From positions 147,379 to 170,303 of the forward strand of contig MPNW01000701.1 of the NCBI GenBank assembly GCA_011800805.1: DNA of 22,925 nucleotides. The letters are read 5' to 3'. The stretch's first letter is position 1, and each line of letters opens with the position of its first letter. The translations under genes and the position numbers were made by a program. This DNA is from Hirudo medicinalis. Taxonomy: Eukaryota > Annelida > Clitellata > Hirudinida > Hirudinidae. The notes beneath the pieces are model-generated. The model was given only the letters and a program-made list of their open reading frames with translations, did not search any database and had not been told where the DNA came from. Positions 11,501 to 17,679 of the stretch are shown one piece after another.

Positions 11501-14500
11501 ATAATAAAATAAAATAATAATAATTACTAATATAACCGAATTAGAACTAAAAATAAACAATAAATTACTTGAAAATAAAAACCTAGATTTCAGCCAAAAC
11601 TTAAAAAGATTCGAGTGAATAAGGATACGAATAAGGATGCCATGAAAATTAATGATAAAGCCAAAGAAGCCTTTCGAATATCTTCAAAGGTGAACATCTG
11701 GATATAACTCAAATTAATGAACTTACTTACTGCACAGCAACTATCACAGCAGGAGCAAAGAGATGGTAATACCAATTGGAAAGAACCTGCCTGGAAAGTA
11801 AGGCTAAGGAATAAGATTGAGTAATACAGGAAGGATCTACCTGTAACAAGTGAGATCAAAAAGGGTATGGCGACTAAGAAGGTTCATAATAAAACTAAAC
11901 AAATCCTTTCTGATGAACATAAATCCATTGAGCAGGTAGAAAGTGAAATAACAAGCCACAGCTCAAAGATTGAAGAGATACCCTAAACGGAATGAAGGAT
12001 TCCACCTAAATAAACTTTTCCAAGAGGATGCAAAGAAGTTTTACCGCCAGTTAAGTAAGAAATGTGAAACCATTTGACCCACCTTCTCTCGAGAAAATTG
12101 AGGGATTTTTGAGAGGGATTCTAGAGAATGAGGTAATCCATAACACTGATGCGAATTGGATAAGGCACGAGGCACGAGGAACAGTTATTTGAAGATGCAA
12201 GTGCAGAGGAATGGGAAGATTTCACAATTTCTGAAATTCAAAATATTATAAAAAATATTACATAATTCGAAATCAGCAGGCTCTGACAATATAAAAAATT
12301 TCTGGATTAAACATTTTTTTCTTCACGGCAAATTATCCATAACCTTTAATGAAATAATGAAAAACCCTGAAAATATCCCATCTTGGCCAACTTCTGGTCT
12401 CACATTCTCCTCTCAAAAGGTGAATTTCAAACGATCCCAAAAATTACCGCCCAACTTGTCTGCCTGCTTTACACAAACTACTTTACACAAACTGCTTTAC
12501 ACAAACTACTTTACACAAACTGCTTTACACAAACTGCTTTACACAAACTGCTTTATACAAAATATTAACCGCTGCGACATCAAACCGACTTTACATCCAC
12601 TGAGATAAAAACAACATAAAAACAACATATCAACCATAAAACAAAAGTTGTCGAAGAGGGTCAAGAGGTTGTAAGGATCAACTGCTGATCAACAAGATGG
12701 TTGTAAGCACTGTCAACAGAATTAAGAGAAATCTGGCCATGGAATGGATTGATTACAAGAAAGCTTATGACAGTGTGCCTCATTCCTGGATTTTGGAACC
12801 ACTCAATATGTATCGGACTCATGACACAACTAACCGATTTGTGGAATATTCAATGAGATATTGGAAAACTGAACTCATGCTATATCATCAGTCATTTATA
12901 ATAATATTAATAATGATAATGATGATGACGATGATGATGATAATAATTATTACTATTATTAACAAAATAATAATGTTATTAAAGGAAAAGACGTGTCCAA
13001 GACAAAAACATTGCTGCTCCAACGAATAAAGTCCTCCTCCCAGCAGGAAGTGAAATGCATCCAAGTTTCGTTGATCCTGTCGACGTTAGAAGGATGCAAT
13101 TTCAATCACCAGGTGATGGTGATGGTGATGATGATGATGGTGGTGGTTGTGGTGGTTGCGGTGGTGGTGCGGGCGCAACATCGATAAAGTTATGTTTGCA
13201 TGCAAATTTGGCCCAATTGATGTCTGAAAGTGTCAGGGACATTATTCACTTGGACTTACAAGATAATAAAAAAAACAAAATATAAAAAAAATTAAAGTTA
13301 ATTTTAAGCGATTTCTTTTTCAAAATGCATTATTTAAATTGTTTAGGGAAGGAATTCATGTAATTGAAAATATAATATAATTCCAAGCAAGCCCTAAGAT
13401 TGTTCATCTTGTACAGCCATGGTCAACCATCCACCAATAAGAGTGGAGGACCTGGCCACCCACTTGGAAGCTCTCAGGGCAAGCGATAACAACCGCTTCA
13501 GTCTGGAATACGAATCCATTGATCCTGGACAACAATTCACGTGGGAAGCTTCAAACCTTGAAGTCAACAAATCCAAGAACAGATACGCCAACGTCATCGC
13601 TTACGACCACTCCAGGGTTACACTCCACCCCCTCCCTCAGGCCTCATCCACGTATCACCCACCTGGACAAGTTGTACCCGGAAGTGACTACATCAACGCC
13701 AACTTCCTCGATGGATTCAGGAAGCAAAATGCTTACATTGCAACGCAGGTTTTATTTCGTGTTTATTCTGAAGCCTTTGTTCTGCAACCCCAGCCATAAA
13801 ACAGCTTTTATGAAACTATTTAGTAATTACCTCAGAATTTCTATAAAATTCGTTACTCTGCACACATTTCCTGCTAATTTAATTGTATTTGTTAAACTAA
13901 AATATTTCAAAAGTTGCATGAAAAAGCAAGCATTATGTTGTCTGGCTTGTCTCAACTGACACGAATAATAGCGTCAGAGAAAAACGAATCGTTGCAAACG
14001 TATCAGTGGATTGATGGACTGAATATTTATTCGAGTTAAAATGACCGTGAAAATGACAATCAAGTTGAATTTCGAATAACAAATCATTCCAGGGTCCGAT
14101 GGCAGAAACCTTCGTTGACTTTTGGAGGATGGTTTGGGAAAGGCAGTCGTCCGTCATTGTCATGATGACCAAGCTGGAAGAAAGAGGCAGAGTTAGGAAG
14201 TTTTCAAATGCTTTAGTAATGTCAATATTTAATTGAGAAACAAAACTTATAAATACAATTTTAATGGTTTATAGTTATGTAATTTGTAAAAATTAATTAT
14301 TATTATATAAAAAAAATGTTAAAACAATCCAGGTGAAATGTGACCAGTATTGGCCATCACGCGGCAGTGAATCTTATGGCTCACTGCAAGTCAACCTGGT
14401 TGATGTCATCGAACTTGCCACTTACACCATGAGAACCTTTCAAATGTCGTCTGTTAGTTGTAATTACTCCACCCCCATAAATGCATAAAATTACGTTTAT

Positions 14501-17359
14501 TGGGAAACCGATTAGTGAAATGTTTGTCGTTACGGTTGTATGCTTTTGTATTACAAACATTAAACATATTCAAATACTGATTAATGAGTTGAAATATGAA
14601 TGAAATTTAATTATTTCAAATTTAGTAAATATTACTTAATAATATTTGAGGAATTTAACTCCGAGAAGAGAGAAGTTCGACATTTCCAGTTTACGGCGTG
14701 GCCTGATTATGGTGTTCCCGAACATGCTGCTCCCTTATTGTTATTCATGAGGAGGGTCAAGTTCATGACCCCACCTGATTCTGGACCAATCGTCGTTCAC
14801 TGCAGGTTCTGCTTTTATTAAATTTATAAATTATTAAAAACTTGTTTGGTAACAAAAAACAGAATGAAGTTTACGCATGAAGTTCAAAGAACACTGTTAT
14901 TGGTTGTAATTCCACCGCTCGCATTAAGAAAACGCGTCTCAAACTAATTAGTTTGATTAAAGGCAGATGATAAACTAATAATTATGAATACTTTTCTAAT
15001 CGTTAAAATCCTAAAACAAATTGAATTTTTGAAAATTTCAAGTGCCGGGGTTGGCCGCACAGGGGTTTTTGTGGTGCTGGATTCGATGCTCGAGAGGATC
15101 AAACACACAGGATCTGTCGACATCTATGGTCACGTGACGTGTCTGAGAGCGCAACGCAACTACATGGTTCAGACTGAAGATCAGTACATCTTCATTCACG
15201 CCGCCATCTTAGAAGCAGTTACTTCCGGCAACACCGAAGTTCCGGCGAGGAATTTGTTTGCACACATGCAGAAGTTGTTGGAACCTTTGACCATCACCAG
15301 CCAATCGGGTCATTCCACCACGATCACCGGTATTGAAGCAGAGTTCAAGGTTAAAAGTAATTAAATTATTATTTTTTAAAGCAATTTGCATAACAATGTG
15401 ATGGAATTTATATTTTACATTAAATATAAATCTAGTATCTTTTTATTCCAGAAATTATCCAGTGGAAAAACCAGTTTGTCTTCGTTCGCCAGTGCCAATC
15501 TGTCCTGCAACAAACAGAAAAACCGACTTGTCAATGTCTTGCCATGTCAGTAACTGGTATTTCCTTCGAATTATTTATAACTGTGTTAATTAAATAATCC
15601 TTTTGAAAATATTATTTATCTAATTATGTAATTAAATTCCAGACGAAACGACTAGGGTCTGTTTGCAACCAATCAGAGGAGTGGATGGATCAGATTATAT
15701 AAATGCCAGTTTCATTGATGTCAGAACATTGAGTTTTTGTGAATGTTTTTGTTATTGTTTAAGACCAATGACATTAATAACAATTAAAATAAATTTTAAT
15801 AAAATTAAAATCACATTATTTACATTTAAAAATCTCACCCTTACTTCTAATTCTGATCACTTAAAGTTATTCATGGCTGCAAAAACATTCACAGGGTTAC
15901 AGATACAGGAGGGCCTACATAGCCACACAGGGACCTCTGCCAGACACAGTTGAGGATTTCTGGCGAGCTCTTTGGGAGAGCAACTGCAACATCATTGTCA
16001 TGCTCACCAAACTCAGAGAAATGGGAAGGGTTGGCGACTTGAATTCATATTAAAATTGAGCAGCTAAATAAAATTGATTAAGTTGTTTAAAACCCCATAA
16101 ACTGCAGGAAATGTGTCATCAATACTGGCCAAGTGAGAGATCAGCAAGATATCAGTACTTCGTAGTTGACCCTTTAGCTGAGTACAATATGCCCCAGTAC
16201 ATCCTCAGAGAGTTCAAGGTCACTGATGCAAGGGTATGTCGTATATTTTATTTTATTGATCATAGAGACGATAATAATGTTATTATTACCTAATATTGTG
16301 CTTGTCAAAAGTTGTTAAGTATGAGCCCAATTTGACCAGATAAGGATGTCAGATTAAAATAAATTATGAAATAAAAAAATTATATCACAACTACAACATT
16401 TATTTATGACCCTGCCGTATTGAGGATTTACCTTTCAATAATTGCAATTAACCTTTTCACAAATGAAATGGAGTCTCTAAGCAATAAAGTGTGACTGTTT
16501 ATCACTTCTTGTTGATTACAGTGAGGCTGAGTATAAATATTAGCAATCATTAAATGATTGATTACTTATTATTTTAAATGGTTTAATTGACTTTTCAAGG
16601 ACGGACAGTCGAGGACAATGAGGCAGTTCCAATTGACAGACTGGCCTGAACAGGGTGTCCCAAGTACTGGTGATGGTTTCATTGATTTCATTGGGCAGAC
16701 CCATAAGACCAAAGAACAATTTGGACAGGAGGGTCCTATAGCTGTTCACTGCAGGTTCGTCCAATAAATTTAAGTTATTTTTATAATATAATTTATTAAC
16801 ATTACTTTAATTACGACTGATTAAAGCAGATTTTATTGCGAAAGGAATAAAATAGGTTTCTTCGTTTGTAACTCGTCGATTGAATGAAGGAAGTGTTGAA
16901 CTGAAGTAATATTTACCAAATAATTAATTTAATCAACATTTAATTCAACCACAAAAGTGCTGGAGTTGGGAGAACAGGAGTCTTCATAACTCTGAGCATC
17001 GTCTTGGAAAGAATGAGATTTGAAGGCGCTGTGGACGTCTTTCAAACTGTCAACGTTCTCAGGACACAACGACCAGGCATGGTTCAAACTGAGGTCAACA
17101 TCTCATGAATATTTTCATCTCATGAATATTTGTGGCCATTTTATGTCATTAAAATTCAACATTGTCAAATTGGTAAGATCTAGCACACATTTATGTAGAC
17201 GTTAACTATGCAATACTAACGAGTTAATGGATGACTTAGTGGTTATTCATCACAAAATTATTCGTGGAACATTATTTACATTTTCTACAGGAACAATATG
17301 CATTCTGCTACAGAGCCGCATTGGAATACTTGGGTTCATTTGATCACTATACGAATTAG
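167..17359 (+). CDS. Lar: LAR-type receptor protein tyrosine phosphatase, 3' part of gene (27 exons, 5' partial)
   Basis: Single-pass neuronal/epithelial cell-surface phosphatase. Type IIa RPTPs bind heparan/chondroitin sulfate proteoglycans and synaptic adhesion partners outside and dephosphorylate phosphotyrosine inside, in axon guidance, synapse formation and adhesion. Spliced by eye from protein similarity with phase agreement at every junction: 4809 coding bases, 1602 residues, TAG stop. Order in the partial product: end of FN2 (1-66), FN3 to FN9 (67-790), membrane-proximal region (about 790-930), TM helix (about 933-958), juxtamembrane, D1 (about 1010-1290), D2 (about 1345-1595). D1 has the KNRY loop, WPD (Asp1204), HC(x)5R with Cys1236 and the Q loop, so it should be active. 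D2 has WPE and KNRL with Cys1534 kept, as in LAR D2 domains. The C-terminus [12 protein letters not shown] is nearly identical to vertebrate LAR. FN numbering assumes three Ig plus nine FN domains as in fly Lar. The start lies outside the window. Confidence 0.95.
431..531. repeat. (GGAT)n microsatellite ending in an ambiguous base
   Basis: About 100 bases of GGAT/GGAC units with few interruptions, ending at an N at 531. The N indicates an unresolved base in the assembly, so array length is unreliable. Confidence 0.95.
561..625. repeat. (ATCC)n microsatellite, inverted relative to 431-531
   Basis: ATCC/GTCC units, the reverse complement of the GGAT array 30 bases upstream. The two could pair as a hairpin with a loop of about 30 bases. 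Confidence 0.9.
1037..1170. repeat. (GGAT)n microsatellite
   Basis: About 130 bases of GGAT/GGGT units, preceded at 1010-1036 by three copies of a ten-base unit CTGGAATGAC. Confidence 0.95.
2425..2721 (+). CDS. Lar: Lar window exon 2: FN3 domain 3
   Basis: One whole FN3 domain in a phase 1-1 exon, residues 67-165, beginning VPDQPTNF and ending LQTHPYG. It has the B-strand Trp (IQWDRP), the Y-K-L-R-Y C strand and the [21 protein letters not shown] region. Acceptor TTCCAG at 2419-2424, donor GTAGGT at 2722. Position and VPxQP start match the third FN domain of LAR proteins. Confidence 0.93.
2890..3243 (+). CDS. Lar: Lar window exon 3: FN3 domain 4 with Ser/Pro-rich insertion
   Basis: Whole FN3 domain, phase 1-1, residues 166-283, acceptor CCTCCTCAG and strong donor GTAAGT at 3244. 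Landmarks are [13 protein letters not shown], the [21 protein letters not shown] end and KTEED. Between the B-strand Trp and the C strand there is an extra stretch of roughly 15 residues rich in Ser and Pro, including eight Ser in a row, encoded by ATC/TCA microsatellite at about 2967-3030. The total stays in frame, so the repeat is tolerated in coding sequence. Confidence 0.92.
3261..3352. repeat. (TCA/TCG)n triplet array just inside the intron
   Basis: Begins 17 bases after the donor of the FN4 exon. It is the same repeat type as the coding Ser tract upstream. Confidence 0.95.
3479..3572. repeat. (GAT/GAC)n triplet array
   Basis: Reverse-complement type of the 3261-3352 array, about 130 bases downstream of it, so the two can pair. 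Confidence 0.95.
3840..4096. repeat. Degenerate (GAT/GGT)n array
   Basis: Interrupted GATGGTGATGTT units over about 255 bases. It forms the outer left arm of the mirrored repeat block. Confidence 0.95.
4190..4330. repeat. (GAAT/GGAT)n tetranucleotide array
   Basis: TGAATGAATGGATG units with GAAC variants. Inner left arm of the mirrored repeat block. Confidence 0.95.
4496..4563. repeat. (ATTC)n tetranucleotide array
   Basis: CATTCATTCACTC units, the reverse complement of the 4190-4330 array. Inner right arm. Confidence 0.93.
4636..4936. repeat. (ATC/GTC)n triplet array
   Basis: About 300 bases of ATC/GTC units, complement type of the 3840-4096 array. Outer right arm. It reads as poly-His or poly-Met in open frames and is not a gene. 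Confidence 0.95.
5049..5067. promoter_or_regulatory. Two perfect CRE palindromes, candidate intronic enhancer
   Basis: TGACGTCA occurs at 5049-5056 and again at 5060-5067, separated by CCG. TGACGTCA is the full CREB/ATF site. They sit in a 200-base complex-sequence island (about 4940-5150) inside the repeat-rich intron, with an Otx-type GGATTA about 25 bases downstream. Regulatory function is inferred from motif identity only. Confidence 0.45.
5150..5233. repeat. (GGAT/GGGT)n array ending in an ambiguous base
   Basis: GGATGGGT units ending at an N at 5233. Confidence 0.93.
5383..5575. repeat. (ATC/GTC)n triplet array
   Basis: About 190 bases of ATC with GTC interruptions. Confidence 0.95.
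5700..5832. repeat. (ATCA/ATTC)n tetranucleotide array with higher-order repeat
   Basis: AATC and ATTC units in which a block of ATTCATTCATTCAATAAATCAATCAACCAATC occurs twice, showing a longer duplication on top of the tetranucleotide slippage. Confidence 0.9.
6212..6339 (+). CDS. Lar: Lar window exon 4: first half of FN3 domain 5
   Basis: Residues 284-326, starting [20 protein letters not shown] and ending GYVVFYTE. This closely parallels the fifth FN domain of vertebrate LAR. Starts in phase 1 after AAAG at 6208-6211. The end is set by phase: donor GTTTTC at 6340 (phase 0) joins to exon 5 and gives FYTE-LDENEEE, which aligns well with LAR. A better-looking donor GTAATT at 6350 would break the frame. 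Confidence 0.88.
6340..6898 (+). other. Intron w4-w5, nothing recognised
   Basis: 559 bases of AT-rich unique-looking sequence. I see no repeats, ORFs or RNA genes in it. Confidence 0.7.
6899..7082 (+). CDS. Lar: Lar window exon 5: second half of FN3 domain 5
   Basis: Residues 327-387. Contains [20 protein letters not shown] and [18 protein letters not shown], matching the end of LAR FN5 (YxxxGDG...SKPK). Starts in phase 0 after AATAAG, ends in phase 1 at donor GTTCGT (7083). Confidence 0.92.
7360..7557 (+). CDS. Lar: Lar window exon 6: first part of FN3 domain 6
   Basis: Residues 388-453, from [13 protein letters not shown] through [20 protein letters not shown] to HRFITPFL. Phase 1 in (acceptor TTCCTTAAG), phase 1 out (donor GTAAAC at 7558). 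Confidence 0.92.
7722..7814 (+). CDS. Lar: Lar window exon 7: end of FN3 domain 6
   Basis: Only 31 codons: [20 protein letters not shown] to TTPDG, the F and G strands of FN6; vertebrate LAR has GTTYIFRLAAKNRAGLGEE here. Phase 1 in (TTGGCAG), phase 1 out (donor GTAAAA). Confidence 0.93.
7815..8432 (+). other. Intron w7-w8
   Basis: 618 AT-rich bases with no recognised gene. It ends in a 13-base tandem repeat close to the next acceptor. Confidence 0.7.
8343..8420. repeat. 13-base tandem repeat near the FN7 acceptor
   Basis: ATGT recurs at 8348, 8361, 8374, 8387, 8400 and 8413, exactly 13 apart, in units of ATGTAAAATAAAA or ATGTAAACTAAAA. The array ends about 12 bases before the acceptor AG at 8431-8432, where branch point and pyrimidine tract should be. 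Confidence 0.95.
8433..8726 (+). CDS. Lar: Lar window exon 8: FN3 domain 7
   Basis: Whole domain in a phase 1-1 exon, residues 485-582: [37 protein letters not shown] and [22 protein letters not shown] and RAxTSxG match FN7 of LAR. Donor GTCAGT at 8727. Confidence 0.93.
8727..9051 (+). other. Intron w8-w9, partly open in the downstream frame
   Basis: 325 bases. The part from 8886 to 9051 has no stop in the frame of the next exon and is less AT-rich than neighbouring introns. I see no FN3-like residues in it. Confidence 0.6.
9052..9354 (+). CDS. Lar: Lar window exon 9: FN3 domain 8
   Basis: Residues 583-683 in a phase 1-1 exon (acceptor AATTCAG, donor GTTGTA at 9355). It contains [29 protein letters not shown] and [20 protein letters not shown], a full FN3 fold. 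One FN domain more than the vertebrate eight fits here, as in fly Lar. Confidence 0.9.
9546..9649 (+). CDS. Lar: Lar window exon 10: first half of FN3 domain 9
   Basis: Residues 684-718: [20 protein letters not shown] then [15 protein letters not shown]. Phase 1 in (TTTTCCAG), phase 0 out at AAG before GTCCAA (9650). Joining to exon 11 restores the C strand RYKLEY. Confidence 0.88.
9650..9955 (+). other. Intron w10-w11, nothing recognised
   Basis: 306 AT-rich bases without repeats or ORFs that I can support. Confidence 0.65.
9956..10172 (+). CDS. Lar: Lar window exon 11: second half of FN3 domain 9
   Basis: Residues 719-790: [20 protein letters not shown], then [20 protein letters not shown] and VETNSEG. 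Phase 0 in (GTTAG), phase 1 out at a strong donor GTGAGT (10173). Last FN3 domain before the membrane-proximal region. Confidence 0.9.
10173..10609 (+). other. Intron w11-w12 with SINE-like insert
   Basis: 437 bases. A GC-richer segment at about 10230-10405 looks like a SINE-type repeat (listed separately); the rest is AT-rich with ATAATA runs. Confidence 0.65.
10230..10405 (-). mobile_element. SINE-like repeat, minus orientation
   Basis: GC-rich island in an AT-rich intron. On the minus strand it has GTGTTCGAAACCC, which resembles a tRNA B box, followed by a hairpin GCGCCCTTGGGAAGGAGCGC and the tail GCGCTACATAAATG, present twice (minus strand, about 10230-10243 and 10272-10285). GCGCTATATAAATG-type tails are common in invertebrate short interspersed repeats. 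I could not place a convincing A box, so the class is a guess. Confidence 0.4.
10610..10779 (+). CDS. Lar: Lar window exon 12: membrane-proximal extracellular region, part 1
   Basis: Residues 791-847. Contains [12 protein letters not shown] and [10 protein letters not shown], which parallel the YIVVVPxxR and TPEELELDELL segments between the last FN domain and the membrane in vertebrate LAR. Phase 1 in (CATCCATAG). The end is ambiguous: GAA before GTTCGT (10780, phase 0) or four bases later before GTTAAA (10784, phase 1), each compatible with a matching start in exon 13. Confidence 0.82.
10912..11082 (+). CDS. Lar: Lar window exon 13: membrane-proximal extracellular region, part 2
   Basis: Residues 848-904, with [20 protein letters not shown] matching the GFYNRPLSPDLSY segment of LAR. 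With the phase 0 choice it starts TACTCAGAAACC after AAG. The phase 1 alternative starts at 10919 after TCAG and makes the product one residue shorter. Ends in phase 0 before GTTGGT (11083). The Arg-rich furin site of vertebrate LAR in this region is not seen. Confidence 0.82.
11246..11409 (+). CDS. Lar: Lar window exon 14: transmembrane helix
   Basis: Residues 905-958 plus two bases. [11 protein letters not shown] matches the SSPYS motif just outside the membrane in LAR. A hydrophobic helix of about 25 residues follows ([20 protein letters not shown] then VIIIA). Phase 0 in (TTGGCAG), phase 2 out inside the Arg codon (donor GTGTGA at 11410); the Arg is the first stop-transfer residue. Confidence 0.9.
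11447..11522. repeat. AAC/AAT low-complexity run
   Basis: ACAACAACAATAACAACAACGACG changing to AATAATAATAAT. Confidence 0.9.
11640..12900 (+). pseudogene. Decayed non-LTR retrotransposon (LINE) reverse transcriptase fragment
   Basis: Several frames carry pieces in the right order for a LINE pol: [20 protein letters not shown] (from about 11740), [12 protein letters not shown] (from about 12361), [17 protein letters not shown] (about 12646-12696) and [16 protein letters not shown] (about 12742-12789). The last is RT palm motif A with its catalytic Asp. Stops and frame changes separate them, so it is dead. It has no recognisable 5' end, and the RT breaks off soon after motif A into ATA/ATG repeats, so endonuclease and C-terminal parts are missing. 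It resembles the widespread invertebrate family often labelled R2-like; I cannot fix the clade. Confidence 0.8.
12464..12562. repeat. 14-base tandem repeat inside the dead RT
   Basis: Seven copies of TTTACACAAACTGC or TTTACACAAACTAC. The unit lies where the RT would read TLHKLL, so the array looks like slippage expansion of coding sequence after the element died. Confidence 0.95.
12900..12980. repeat. ATAATA/ATGATG low-complexity run
   Basis: AT-rich triplet run ending just before the acceptor of the juxtamembrane exon. It replaces the missing 3' part of the LINE. Confidence 0.85.
12985..13112 (+). CDS. Lar: Lar window exon 15: juxtamembrane segment
   Basis: The first base completes the split Arg codon, giving R-K-R-R, the positive stop-transfer cluster, then a linker and [18 protein letters not shown], which matches the DPVEMRRLNYQTPG segment before D1 in LAR. 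Phase 2 in (TTATTAAAG), phase 1 out within CCAG before GTGATG (13113). The fit of phase and sequence makes this small exon secure although it sits in low-complexity surroundings. Confidence 0.88.
13113..13416 (+). other. Intron w15-w16 starting with a GGT-rich run
   Basis: 304 bases. The first 60 are GATGGT then GGTGGTGGTTGTGGTGGTTGCGGTGG; the rest is AT-rich with nothing recognised. Confidence 0.7.
13417..13748 (+). CDS. Lar: Lar window exon 16: N-terminal part of phosphatase domain D1
   Basis: Residues 1002-1112. It has the helical start ([20 protein letters not shown]), [17 protein letters not shown], the phosphotyrosine-recognition loop [18 protein letters not shown] and GSDYINANF through NAYIATQ. 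Between SRV and [10 protein letters not shown] there is an insertion of about 11 residues ([13 protein letters not shown] region) absent from vertebrate and fly LAR. Phase 1 in (GTACAG), phase 0 out before GTTTTA. Confidence 0.95.
13749..14092 (+). other. Intron w16-w17, nothing recognised
   Basis: 344 AT-rich bases without a gene or repeat that I can support. Confidence 0.65.
14093..14191 (+). CDS. Lar: Lar window exon 17: D1, central part
   Basis: 33 codons, phase 0-0: [20 protein letters not shown] then [13 protein letters not shown]. Continues ATQ-GP across the intron. Donor GTTAGG (14192). Confidence 0.95.
14333..14452 (+). CDS. Lar: Lar window exon 18: D1, central part
   Basis: 40 codons, phase 0-0: [16 protein letters not shown], then [13 protein letters not shown]. 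Matches the KCDQYWP motif of RPTP D1 domains. Acceptor AATCCAG, donor GTTAGT (14453). Confidence 0.94.
14651..14805 (+). CDS. Lar: Lar window exon 19: D1 WPD loop and catalytic cysteine
   Basis: [20 protein letters not shown], then GPIVVHC. The general-acid Asp codon is 14705-14707 and the nucleophilic Cys codon 14801-14803. Starts in phase 0 after TTTGAG; an AG upstream would add an in-frame stop. Ends in phase 2, the last two bases being AG of the Ser codon in [10 protein letters not shown], before donor GTTCTG. Confidence 0.95.
15043..15349 (+). CDS. Lar: Lar window exon 20: rest of D1 active site, Q loop and D1-D2 linker
   Basis: The first base completes the P-loop Ser, then [40 protein letters not shown] with [14 protein letters not shown], and [17 protein letters not shown] in the linker helix. 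The P-loop Arg and the Q-loop Gln are present. Phase 2 in (TTTCAAG), phase 0 out before GTTAAA. Confidence 0.95.
15452..15545 (+). CDS. Lar: Lar window exon 21: start of D2
   Basis: [20 protein letters not shown] then [11 protein letters not shown]. The D2 equivalent of the KNRY loop reads KNRL, the substitution that weakens catalysis in LAR D2. Phase 0 in (ATTCCAG), phase 1 out (GTCAGT). Confidence 0.94.
15643..15719 (+). CDS. Lar: Lar window exon 22: D2
   Basis: [20 protein letters not shown] then NASFID. Phase 1 in (ATTCCAG), phase 0 out before GTCAGA. Confidence 0.94.
15895..16029 (+). CDS. Lar: Lar window exon 23: D2
   Basis: [20 protein letters not shown] then [20 protein letters not shown] and REMGR, phase 0-0. 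Donor GTTGGC (16030). Confidence 0.95.
16108..16233 (+). CDS. Lar: Lar window exon 24: D2
   Basis: [20 protein letters not shown] then [20 protein letters not shown] and AR, nearly identical to LAR D2 of vertebrates. Phase 0-0, donor GTATGT. Confidence 0.96.
16234..16599 (+). other. Intron w24-w25, nothing recognised
   Basis: 366 AT-rich bases with no repeat or coding signal. Confidence 0.65.
16600..16754 (+). CDS. Lar: Lar window exon 25: D2 WPE loop and conserved cysteine
   Basis: [20 protein letters not shown], then [20 protein letters not shown] and IAVHC. The general acid position is Glu (codon 16648-16650) as in LAR D2; the Cys codon is 16750-16752. Ends in phase 2 on AG of the Ser codon, before donor GTTCGT, the same intron position as in D1. 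Confidence 0.95.
16958..17093 (+). CDS. Lar: Lar window exon 26: D2 P-loop remainder
   Basis: Completes Ser, then [40 protein letters not shown] and E. Phase 2 in (ACAAAAG), phase 0 out before GTCAAC. Confidence 0.95.
17291..17359 (+). CDS. Lar: Lar window exon 27: C-terminus and stop
   Basis: [20 protein letters not shown] then TN and TAG (17357-17359), colinear with the C-terminus of vertebrate LAR. Acceptor TTTTCTACAG. Confidence 0.96.
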   Translation, partial: EQYAFCYRAALEYLGSFDHYTN

Positions 17360-17397
17360 CCTTTTGTAACTGACCTGCTTATCCTCATTTCACTGTT

Positions 17398-17525
17398 ATA
17401 TAATTTATATAATAACATAATAATATAATTTATATAATAATATAATTTATATAATAATATAATTTATATAATAATATAATTTATATAATAATATAATTTA
17501 TATAATAACATAAGTAATATAATTT
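17398..17525. repeat. 17-base AT-rich minisatellite
   Basis: About six copies of TATAATTTATATAATAA in the Lar 3' flank. Each unit contains the palindrome TTATATAA. Confidence 0.92.
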
Positions 17526-17673
17526 AAGATCAGCGATCGATCATTGTTGCTATTTTTAAATCATTGTTTACATATTGCATTTTATTACTTCATATCTTGT
17601 TCTTAAGCGAAGAATGAAAATGACGAGTGTGCTCATAATTTTTATGTGTTTTAAAAATTGCTTTGCAAATCAA

Positions 17674-17679
17674 AATAAA
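17674..17679 (+). terminator. Candidate poly(A) signal of Lar
   Basis: First AATAAA downstream of the Lar stop, 315 bases away. Assigned by position only. Confidence 0.4.

Larger units (their letters stand above)
11410..12984 (+). other. Intron w14-w15 carrying a dead retrotransposon
   Basis: 1575 bases between the transmembrane and juxtamembrane exons. AAC/AAT repeats at 11447-11522 are followed by reverse-transcriptase debris (about 11640-12900) and ATA/ATG low-complexity sequence to 12980. Confidence 0.8.

Noticed and set aside
12464..12562. CRISPR-like array
   Set aside because: The 14-base units are contiguous with no spacers, and the DNA is animal.
12697..13029. 110-codon plus-strand ORF as a gene
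   Set aside because: The first part is dead LINE reverse transcriptase and the second part is low complexity running into a Lar exon in another frame.
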